Assembly: GCF_025642155.1 (NCBI RefSeq)
Contig: NZ_CP106798.1
Span: 7,750,001 to 7,814,000, forward strand
Reading direction: 5' to 3'
DNA length: 64,000 bases
Origin: Streptomyces sp. HUAS 15-9
GTDB lineage: Bacteria > Actinomycetota > Actinomycetes > Streptomycetales > Streptomycetaceae
The translations under genes were made by a program, and so were the position numbers. Below are positions 20,308-28,079 of the stretch, in pieces. How positions within the stretch are numbered: the stretch's first letter is position 1; each line of letters opens with the position of its first letter. The notes under the pieces are model-generated. The model saw only the letters and a list, made by a program, of their open reading frames with translations, did not search any database and was not told the origin of the DNA.

Positions 20308-20391
20308 GGGGTGTCTGGACGGAGGAGTCCACCCAGCAGCCAGCTGGGCACTACCTCCAAGCCCGGTCCTTCAGGACCGGGTCAAGTTGAC
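20160..20391 (+). ncRNA. Presumed omegaRNA (reRNA) of TnpB; guide begins at 20392
   Basis: In TnpB elements the guide RNA spans the tnpB 3' end and the right end, and its guide is the flanking DNA just beyond. Here the right end has the perfect TTCA-loop hairpin (20362-20381) and TTGAC. The 5' border is only an estimate from the size of known omegaRNAs (about 230 nt). The guide would be bases 20392 to about 20411, which lie in the 3' end of lacI. Confidence 0.5.
20362..20381. repeat. Right-end subterminal hairpin of the IS605-family element
   Basis: CCCGGTCC, loop TTCA, GGACCGGG: a perfect 8-bp stem ending 10 bp before the inferred right end. It is the partner of the left-end hairpin at 18616 and probably also folds in the guide RNA. 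It may double as a terminator for tnpB. Confidence 0.85.
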
Positions 20392-21449
20392 ACGGACGGC
20401 TCATCGTGGCGAGCGGCGGCCGCGGTGCTGCCCCGGACCGTCAGGCGCGGCACCGGCACCCGCACCGCGTGCGCCGCGCCCCCGTCGAGCAGCGCGGTCA
20501 GCTCGCGTGCCGCCGTACGCCCGAACTCCCCGCTGTCCCGGGACAGCGCCGACAGCCACGGCTTGACCATGCGGCACAGCGCCGAGTCCTCCCAGGACAC
20601 CACGGACACGTCCGCCGGGACCGAGAAGCCGAGTTCGGCGGCGGCGGCGACACCGGCGACCGCCATCACGTCGTTGTCGTAGATGAGGGCGGTCGGGGGA
20701 GGGGAGCCGCGCAGCACTCGGCGGGTCACCGCGGCGCCCTCCGCGTCCGAGTAGTCGGTGGTCACCGACGTCACGCCGGTCAGACCCCGCCGCTCGGCCT
20801 CGGCACGCAGCGTGCGGATACGGCGCTGGGTGTGCGCGAGCCCGGCCAGTCCGGCGATATGGACGATCCGGCGATGGCCCAGCGCGGTCAACTCGTCGAC
20901 GACCGAGGCCATCGCGCCCGCGTCGTCCGCCCACACCGTCGACAGACCGGGGTGCCGCTCGTCGGGCGCGCCGCCGATCACCACGGCGGGCAGGCCGAGT
21001 TCGTCCAGCAGATCGGGACGCGGATCGTCCGCGCGCGGGTCCACGACGAGCACACCGTCCACCCGGTGCTCGGCCCACCAGCGCCGGTACACCGCGCACT
21101 CGTCGGCGACGTCCTCCACCACCTGGAACAGCAGTCCGAGATGACGCTCCGCCAGCACCTCCTGGATCCCGGCGACGAGCTGCAGGAAGAAGGAGTCCAC
21201 ACCGAGCGTGTGGGCGGGACGGGCCAGGACGAAGCCGACCGTGGCCGCGCCCTCCCCGGACAGCGCGCGGGCCGCCGCGCTGGGCCGCCAGCCCAGCTGT
21301 TCGGCGACCCGGCGCACCCGGTCACGGGTGACCTCGGAGACGCCCGGACGGCCGTTGAGCGCGAAGGACACCGCGCTCTCGGAGACACCGGCGCGCTGCG
21401 CGATGTCCTTCATCGTCGGCCGGCGGGCGGGGGAACGCTTGGCTGTCAC
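20382..21449 (-). CDS. LacI-family transcriptional regulator of the N-glycan locus
   Basis: 355 residues from a GTG at 21449, with GGGAGC five bases upstream. The LacI helix-turn-helix reads MKDIAQRAGVSESAVSFALNGRPGVSE, followed by the hinge helix PSAAARALSG, so the DNA-binding domain begins near residue 15. The ligand domain has the usual FVLARP, VDGVLVVDPR, VIGGAPDERHPGLSTV, and GHRRIVHIAG segments and ends ARHDEPSVST. It is divergent from the ABC importer operon, and two inverted operator copies lie between them, so it very likely represses that operon and itself until a glycan-derived sugar binds. Its last two codons and stop (20382-20390) lie inside the IS605 element; the insertion changed the end from V-S-S to V-S-T without altering length. 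Confidence 0.92.
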   Translation of the reverse strand: MTAKRSPARRPTMKDIAQRAGVSESAVSFALNGRPGVSEVTRDRVRRVAEQLGWRPSAAARALSGEGAATVGFVLARPAHTLGVDSFFLQLVAGIQEVLAERHLGLLFQVVEDVADECAVYRRWWAEHRVDGVLVVDPRADDPRPDLLDELGLPAVVIGGAPDERHPGLSTVWADDAGAMASVVDELTALGHRRIVHIAGLAGLAHTQRRIRTLRAEAERRGLTGVTSVTTDYSDAEGAAVTRRVLRGSPPPTALIYDNDVMAVAGVAAAAELGFSVPADVSVVSWEDSALCRMVKPWLSALSRDSGEFGRTAARELTALLDGGAAHAVRVPVPRLTVRGSTAAAARHDEPSVST

Positions 21450-21477
21450 GTTGCTCCCATTTCTGCGCGGATTGCAG

Positions 21478-21491
21478 CTAATGCGCTTGAG
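21478..21491. promoter_or_regulatory. LacI-type operator, copy 1
   Basis: CTAATGCGCTTGAG, a near-palindrome around the central GCGC. It is the reverse orientation of copy 2 (21502-21515). LacI-family operators are characteristically even palindromes with a central CG. It lies between the lacI start (21449) and the importer operon. Confidence 0.75.
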
Positions 21492-21501
21492 TACGAGAAC
21501 C

Positions 21502-21515
21502 CTAAAGCGCATTAG
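21502..21515. promoter_or_regulatory. LacI-type operator, copy 2
   Basis: CTAAAGCGCATTAG, nearly palindromic. The 11-mer AAGCGCATTAG (21505-21515) is the exact reverse complement of CTAATGCGCTT in copy 1 (21478-21488). The operator centres are 24 bp apart. A -35-like TTGACC follows at 21547, so both copies sit upstream of the importer promoter and near the lacI promoter. Confidence 0.8.
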
Positions 21516-21669
21516 CGATCCATGGCAAGTTTTCGGCCATGCTGTCTTGACCTGCACTAATGTCAGGAGAATTTCTTTAGCTGTGGCCAATCCATTGACT
21601 TCTCCCAAACGCCGCGGGCATGGTCGCTGGCGTCCCAGCCGCCAACGCCGCCAAGGGAGTCGTGTCACC

Positions 21670-22962
21670 GTGCCCACATCCCGCAGAGCCTTCGCCGCTG
21701 CCGCCGTCGCCGCCCTCGTCCTGCCGCTGAGTGCCTGCGGCTCCGGCGACGACGGCGGCGGATCGACCGACGCCTCCGGCAAGGTCGAGGGCGACATCAC
21801 CTTCCAGACCTGGAATCTGCGCGCAAACTTCAAGCCCTACTTCGAGGGCGTGATCGCCGACTTCGAGAAGAAGTACCCCGGGACCCATGTGAAGTGGATC
21901 GACCAGCCCGCCGAGGGATACGCCGACAAGATCAGCGCCGACGCGGCGGGCGGCACCCTGCCCGACGTCGTCAACGTCTCACCGGACCTCGTCGCCCCGC
22001 TGGCCAGGGCGGGCCTCGCGCTCGACCTCGACAAGGCCGCCGCCCGGTACAAGTCCGAGTACCTGGACGGGGCCTGGGCGAGCCACCGGATACCGGGGAC
22101 GAGCGGGACGTACGCCTTCCCCTGGTATCTGAACACCGGCCCGCTGTTCTACAACAAGTCCCTGTTCAAGAAGGCCGGGCTCGACCCGGAACAGCCCCCG
22201 AAGACCTACGACGAACTCTTCGCCGACGCCCTGAAGGTGGCCCGGCAGAGCGACGGCAAGGTCGCCACCCTCGCCAACGTGCCCACGATCGAGGACTTCG
22301 GGCGCTACGGCGTCGAGCTCATGAACCAGCAGGGCACCGGCTTCGCCTTCGACGACGCGAAGGGCGTCGAACTCCTCACCAAGTACAAGGAGTTGTACGA
22401 CGCCAAGGCGCTCGACCCGCAGGCCCTGACCGCGACCCCGGAGTCCTCCGGCAAGAAGTTCCTCACCGAGGCCGTCGCCATGAACCCCGGCAGCGCCCTC
22501 GACCTCGGCAACTTCAAGAAGCAGGCGCCGAACCTGTACCGGAACATCGGCATCACCGACCAGATCACCAGCACCGGCCACGTCAACATGTATGTGATGG
22601 GCGTGATGGTCAACTCCCGCACCAAGCACCCGCCCGCGGCGGTCGCCTTCGCGCACTACGTCACCGACGCGCGGAACCAGATGTCCTTCGCCAAGAAGGT
22701 CGCCATCTTCCCGAGCACCGCCGGCTCGCTCGGCGACCCGTACTTCACCAAGGAGGACGGGACCGACGAGACGAAGGTGCGGATCGCCGCCGCCAAGTCC
22801 CTGAAGAACGCGGTCAATTACACGCCGGTGCTGTTCAGCGAGCAGATGAAGACCGCGCTGCGCAACGAGGTGGCCAAGGCGCTGCAGGGCAAGGAGAGCC
22901 CCAAGACGGCTCTTGACAACGCTGTCAAGGCCTGTGACCGGCTCCTCCAGCAGCAGGGCTGA
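21670..22962 (+). CDS. CUT1-family ABC transporter sugar-binding lipoprotein
   Basis: 430 residues from the GTG at 21670; AAGGGAG stands at about 21652-21658, a slightly long spacing. A short basic N-terminus and hydrophobic core end in the lipobox LPLSACGS, so the mature protein is a lipid-anchored receptor outside the membrane. The rest is a family-1 extracellular solute-binding protein: FQTWNLRANFKPYFEGVIADFEKKYPG, GTLPDVVNVSPDLVAPLARAG, FPWYLNTGPLFYNKSLFKKAGLD. It begins the operon of two permeases and three glycosidases and is expected to capture the oligosaccharide released by the GH85 enzyme. No ATPase gene is present; CUT1 systems of Streptomyces usually share the multitask ATPase MsiK encoded elsewhere. 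Confidence 0.93.
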   Translation: MPTSRRAFAAAAVAALVLPLSACGSGDDGGGSTDASGKVEGDITFQTWNLRANFKPYFEGVIADFEKKYPGTHVKWIDQPAEGYADKISADAAGGTLPDVVNVSPDLVAPLARAGLALDLDKAAARYKSEYLDGAWASHRIPGTSGTYAFPWYLNTGPLFYNKSLFKKAGLDPEQPPKTYDELFADALKVARQSDGKVATLANVPTIEDFGRYGVELMNQQGTGFAFDDAKGVELLTKYKELYDAKALDPQALTATPESSGKKFLTEAVAMNPGSALDLGNFKKQAPNLYRNIGITDQITSTGHVNMYVMGVMVNSRTKHPPAAVAFAHYVTDARNQMSFAKKVAIFPSTAGSLGDPYFTKEDGTDETKVRIAAAKSLKNAVNYTPVLFSEQMKTALRNEVAKALQGKESPKTALDNAVKACDRLLQQQG

Positions 22963-22968
22963 ACCGGC

Positions 22969-23861
22969 ATGGCGGATCTCACGGCACGCTCCCGGGTGCG
23001 GCGCCAACTCCCCACCAGCCCATGGCTGTTCGCGGCCCCGGGGCTCCTCGTCACTGGCGCCTTCGTGCTCTACCCCTTCCTCTCCACCCTGCACAACTCC
23101 CTCACCGACCGGCGCACCCTGATCCCGGGCCGCTTCGTGGGCCTCGCCAACTTCCGCGAACTGCTCCACGACGACATGTTCTGGACCGGGCTGCGCAACA
23201 GCTCGCTCTACGTCCTCGGCGTCGTACCGGCACTGGTCGTCCTGCCGCTGCTGCTCGCCCTGCTGGTGCAGAAGAACATCCCCGGCATCACCTTCTTCCG
23301 GTCCGCCTTCTACACCCCGGTCGTCGCGTCGATCGTCGTGGTCGGGCTCATCTGGGTGTGGCTGCTGGACGAACGCGGACTGGTCAACTCCCTCCTGGAG
23401 ACGCTCGGGATCGGCCGGGTCGGCTTCCTCAGCGACCAGTGGCTGCTCCTGCTGAGCGCCATGGCCGTCACGGTCTGGAAGGGCCTCGGCTACTACATGA
23501 TCATCTATCTGGCCGCGCTGGCGAACGTCCCCCGCGAACTCCACGAAGCCGCGGCGGTGGACGGCGCGGGCCCCGTGCGCCGCTTCCTGAACGTCACCGT
23601 GCCCGCCGTGCGCTCGACCATGGTCCTGGTCGCCGCGCTCTCCTCGGTCGCCGCCTTCAAGGTGTTCTCCGAGGTCTATCTGATGGCGGGCCCGAGCGGC
23701 GGCCCGGCCGGCGAGGACACCACCCTCGTGATGCTCGTCCAGCGCACCGGCACCGGCCTGACCGGCCGCCTCGGCTACGCCTCCGCCCTGTCCGTCGTCG
23801 TCTTCGCCGTGACCGTCGTACTGATGCTGCTGGTCCTGTGCGCCGACCGGAGGGACGGGAC

Positions 23862-23865
<4 letters not shown>
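22969..23865 (+). CDS. CUT1 ABC transporter permease (MalF-like)
   Basis: 298 residues beginning 6 bp after the binding-protein stop. Six membrane helices are visible: LFAAPGLLVTGAFVLYPFL, SLYVLGVVPALVVLPLLLALL, and others to FAVTVVLMLLVLC. The EAA loop that contacts the ATPase reads ELHEAAAVDGAGPVRRFLNVTVP. A second conserved stretch is LYPFLSTLHNSLTD near the first periplasmic loop. It pairs with the next gene to form the channel. Confidence 0.93.
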
Positions 23866-24767
<902 letters not shown>

Positions 24768-24796
24768 ACCCCGACCACCGCTCGCAAGGACACCGC

Positions 24797-26053
24797 ATGC
24801 CTCCTGCCGTGCGCTTCGGCGTCAACTACACCCCGAGCGAAGGGTGGTTCCACCACTGGCTGGACTTCGACCTCGACTCCGTACGCGCCGACCTCGACTC
24901 GATCGCCGCACTGGGCCTGGATCACATCCGGGTCTTCCCGCTGTGGCCGTACTTCCAGCCGAACCGCACACTGATCCGGCCGCGTGCCGTGGAGCAACTC
25001 GTCGCGCTCGCCGACGCCGCCGACGAGCGCGGCCTCGACGTCAACGTGGACGGACTGCAGGGGCACTTGAGCAGCTTCGACTTCCTGCCCGCCTGGACGG
25101 GCACCTGGCACCGGCGCAACCTCTTCACGGACCCGGACGTGGTCGAGGCGGAGGCCGGCTATCTGCGGACCCTCGCGGCCGCCCTCGCCGACCGGCCCAA
25201 CTTCATCGGGATGACGATCGGCAACGAGGTCAACCAGTTCGCCGCCGGGCCCCACCCCGACCCCGACCGCATCACCGCCGAGCAGGCGGCACGGTGGCTG
25301 TCCCGGCTCCTCGCCGCCTGCGCCGACGGTGCTCCCGGCCGGCTCCATCTGCACGCCTCGTACGACGCCGCCTGGTACCAGGACGACCAGCCGTTCACCC
25401 CGGAGCACTCGGCCCGCCTCGGCGGCGTCACCGCCGTGCACTCCTGGGTCTTCGACGGCACCGCCCAGCGCCACGGCCGTGCCTCCGTGCCGACCGAACA
25501 CCACGCCACGTATCTGATCGAACTGAGCAAGGCCTGGGCCGACGACCCGCACCGGCCCGTGTGGCTCCAGGAGGTCGGCGCGCCCGCCCCGTTCATCCCG
25601 GCCGCGCACGCGCCTGCGTTCACCGAGGCCACCGTAGCGAACGCGCTGGACTGCCCCGATCTGTGGGGCATCACCTGGTGGTGCTCCCACGACGTCTCCC
25701 GCACGCTCGCCGACTTCCCCGAACTCGAATACGCACTGGGCCTGTTGACCAACGACCGACGGCCCAAGGACATCGCGCGCGTGCTGGCGGCCGCCGCTCG
25801 CGCACCCCGGGCCGCACCCACTGCCCGCGCTACGGCACTCGTCGTACCCGCCGACCCGGCCCACCGCTCCCGGTGCGCCCCCGGCGGACCCGTCTTCGAT
25901 GCCTTCTTCCGGCTGGTGGCCGACGGCGCCCGCCCCACCACCGTCCTCGACTCCCGCGCGGACGACAAGGACCACCTCGCCGCCCGCGGCATCACCGAAG
26001 TCGTCACTCCCGACCAGGTACTCCCCACCCCACAAGGAGGCACCCGCTCGTGA
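24797..26053 (+). CDS. Intracellular GH5-type glycoside hydrolase, likely beta-mannosidase
   Basis: 418 residues; the ATG at 24797 follows AAGGA. There is no signal peptide, so it should act in the cytoplasm. A (beta/alpha)8 clan-A pattern is clear: FGVNYTPSEGWFHHW at strand 1, the acid/base glutamate E144 in GNEVNQF after strand 4, and the nucleophile E259 in WLQEVGAP after strand 7. In Bifidobacterium longum, high-mannose N-glycan clusters carry a GH5_18 beta-mannosidase that splits Man-beta-1,4-GlcNAc; the same company here (GH85, GH38, importer) suggests that role, but the subfamily is my inference. The stop overlaps the GTG of the next gene (GTGA). Confidence 0.8.
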   Translation: MPPAVRFGVNYTPSEGWFHHWLDFDLDSVRADLDSIAALGLDHIRVFPLWPYFQPNRTLIRPRAVEQLVALADAADERGLDVNVDGLQGHLSSFDFLPAWTGTWHRRNLFTDPDVVEAEAGYLRTLAAALADRPNFIGMTIGNEVNQFAAGPHPDPDRITAEQAARWLSRLLAACADGAPGRLHLHASYDAAWYQDDQPFTPEHSARLGGVTAVHSWVFDGTAQRHGRASVPTEHHATYLIELSKAWADDPHRPVWLQEVGAPAPFIPAAHAPAFTEATVANALDCPDLWGITWWCSHDVSRTLADFPELEYALGLLTNDRRPKDIARVLAAAARAPRAAPTARATALVVPADPAHRSRCAPGGPVFDAFFRLVADGARPTTVLDSRADDKDHLAARGITEVVTPDQVLPTPQGGTRS

Positions 26054-28050
26054 ACCCCACCCGACGCACCGTCCTGATCGCCGCCGGCGCGGCGGCCCTG
26101 ACGCCGTCCCTGCCCGGCGCCGCGGCCCCGAAGGCCGGCGCCGCGACCCAGCCGTACGCCTCCTACTGGTACCCGGACTCGTTCCCCTCGGGCACCCCGG
26201 ACACCGGCGTCACCTGGCGCAGCCTGAAGAGCTGGCGGGCCGCCGACGACCCCGACCTCGCCTTCAACGCGGCCACGGTGCCGCTCGCCGCCCGCTTCAC
26301 CCCGACCGCGGCCAACACCACCGCCCGCTCGGGCCAGGCCCGCGTCCAGGCGCTGGTCGCCTTCGGGCCCACGTCGAGCAACCCGTCCCAGGGCTCCGCC
26401 ACCGCCGACTACTACGCCCTCACCCACTGGGCGTACCTGGACGAACTCGTCTTCTGGGGCGGCTCGGCGGGCGAGGGACTGATCCTCGCCCCGAACGCGC
26501 CGATCGTGGACGCCGCCCACCGGCACGGCGTGCCCGTCCTCGGCAACATCTTCCTGCCGCCCGTCGCCTACGGCGGTCAGCTCCAGTGGACCCGCGACCT
26601 CGTCCAGAAGGACTCCACCGGGCACTACCCGCTGGCCGCGCAGCTCGTGGCCGTGGCGGCGGCCCACGGCTTCGACGGTTGGTTCGTGAACGCCGAGACG
26701 GGCGGCGGGAACAGCGCCCTGGGCTCCGCCATGCTCGGATTCGTACGGGAGCTGAAGTTGCTCGCCGCGGCGCAGGGGCAGCGGGTCACCTGGTACGACG
26801 CCATGACCGTGAACGGGAGCGTGAGCTGGCAGGGGGCGCTCGACAGCCGGAACCAGGCGTTCTTCCAGGCCGCCGACGACATGTTCGTCGACTTCCGCTG
26901 GAGCTCGGGCACGCTCGCCTCCTCGGGGCGCAAGGCCGTCCAACTGGGGCGCAGCCGCTATGAGTTGTGGGCGGGCGTCGATGTCGAGTCAGGCGGCTCG
27001 AACACCTCGGTGAACTGGGACGCGATCGTGCCGACCGGGAAGACACACGTCACCTCGATCGGCTTCTACCGGCCCGAGTGGACGCGCAACCATCTGCCGG
27101 CGGGGCGCACCCCGGGCGACTTCCACGCCGCCGACGACCGGTTCTGGACCGGGCGGTCGCTGGATCCGTCGCGGCCGGACGGGAGCGACCCGTGGCGGGC
27201 GCCGGCGGTGTCGGTCGCGGACCGTTCGACCGTGTCGTCGGTGCCGTTCGCGAGCGTCTTCAACACCGGGCACGGGCTGCGCTGGTACCAGGACGGAGCG
27301 GTCGCCTCGGACACGCCGTGGAACCACCTCGGCCTCCAGGACCGGCTGCCGTCCCGCCGATGGGTGGTGCGCGCGAGGGGGCAGCGGCCGACCGTCACCT
27401 TCGACTTCGCGGACGCGTGGCGGGGCGGCAGCAGTGTGCTGGTGGACGGTGAACTGGATCAACCGGTCGTGCTGGACCTGTATGCGACACGGCTGCCGAT
27501 CACTGTTGACACGGTTGTCGAGCTGACGCATCGGGCCGACGCTGGGGGTGTGAACGTCGAGCTCGCTGTTGCCACCGCCGAGCCGGGCGGCGCCGGTGCG
27601 ACACTGCCGTACGCCTACCTGCCTGTGAACTCGGTCAACGCCTGGCACACGTCGACGGTACGGCTCACCGGCCTGTCCGGGACGATCCACGCCCTCGGTA
27701 TCCGTCTCACCGTCCCGGGCGGCGGCTCCGTGCGCTGGCGGCTGGGCGGCCTCGCCGTCCACGACACCGCCGCGACCCCGGCTGCCCCCGCCGACCTGCG
27801 GATCACTGCCGCCTCCGGGGGCGACCTGCGCTTCGCCTGGGGCGCCGCTCCCGGCCCCGTACGCCACTACGAGCTCCACCGCCTCCTGCCCGACGGCACC
27901 CGCCGTTTCCTCGGCGGTACCTGTCAGCGCGCCTACCACGTGGCCGGTCTGCAACCCGCACCGGGAGAGACGACCGCACGATTCGAAATGCGCTCGGTGG
28001 GGGAGCTGTACAACGCCTCGCCTCCCGTGACCGTCACCCACACCTGGTAA
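26050..28050 (+). CDS. Secreted GH85 endo-beta-N-acetylglucosaminidase
   Basis: 666 residues from the GTG at 26050 overlapping the GH5 stop. A signal peptide (TRRTVLIAAGAAALTPSLPGAAA) with an Arg pair may be Tat-type. The GH85 domain has YASYWYPDSFPSG at its start, NIFLPPVAYGG, and the active-site FDGWFVNAETGGG, where N214 orients the acetamido group and E216 is the acid; this Asn/Glu pair is the hallmark of the family. After about residue 400 come beta-rich accessory domains and a fibronectin-III-like end. The enzyme cuts the chitobiose core of N-glycans, releasing the glycan with one GlcNAc. It is the only signal-bearing hydrolase of the operon and thus the releasing step. Confidence 0.92.
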   Translation: MNPTRRTVLIAAGAAALTPSLPGAAAPKAGAATQPYASYWYPDSFPSGTPDTGVTWRSLKSWRAADDPDLAFNAATVPLAARFTPTAANTTARSGQARVQALVAFGPTSSNPSQGSATADYYALTHWAYLDELVFWGGSAGEGLILAPNAPIVDAAHRHGVPVLGNIFLPPVAYGGQLQWTRDLVQKDSTGHYPLAAQLVAVAAAHGFDGWFVNAETGGGNSALGSAMLGFVRELKLLAAAQGQRVTWYDAMTVNGSVSWQGALDSRNQAFFQAADDMFVDFRWSSGTLASSGRKAVQLGRSRYELWAGVDVESGGSNTSVNWDAIVPTGKTHVTSIGFYRPEWTRNHLPAGRTPGDFHAADDRFWTGRSLDPSRPDGSDPWRAPAVSVADRSTVSSVPFASVFNTGHGLRWYQDGAVASDTPWNHLGLQDRLPSRRWVVRARGQRPTVTFDFADAWRGGSSVLVDGELDQPVVLDLYATRLPITVDTVVELTHRADAGGVNVELAVATAEPGGAGATLPYAYLPVNSVNAWHTSTVRLTGLSGTIHALGIRLTVPGGGSVRWRLGGLAVHDTAATPAAPADLRITAASGGDLRFAWGAAPGPVRHYELHRLLPDGTRRFLGGTCQRAYHVAGLQPAPGETTARFEMRSVGELYNASPPVTVTHTW

Positions 28051-28079
28051 TCACCGGAACCCAGCAGGGAGCACCCCGC

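Larger units (their letters stand above)
18604..20391. mobile_element. IS200/IS605-family insertion sequence, apparently intact (1,788 bp)
   Basis: It holds divergent tnpA and tnpB, 4 bp apart. The left end follows TTGAT (18599-18603) and the right end closes with TTGAC (20387-20391). Subterminal hairpins match: left CCCGGGCG-TTCA-CGCGCGGG with one G:G mismatch (18616-18635), right CCCGGTCC-TTCA-GGACCGGG, perfect (20362-20381). Both have TTCA loops and CCCGG bases. TTGAT is the target of ISDra2-type elements. As usual for this family there is no target duplication. Joining bases to 18603 directly to base 20392 restores a sensible end to lacI (V-S-S-stop), which supports these borders. The element separates lacI from the Trypco1 remnant. 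Confidence 0.85.

Noticed and set aside
21979..23544. 521-codon minus-strand frame opposite the CUT1 genes
   Set aside because: A shadow frame: the plus strand carries the recognisable binding protein and permease.
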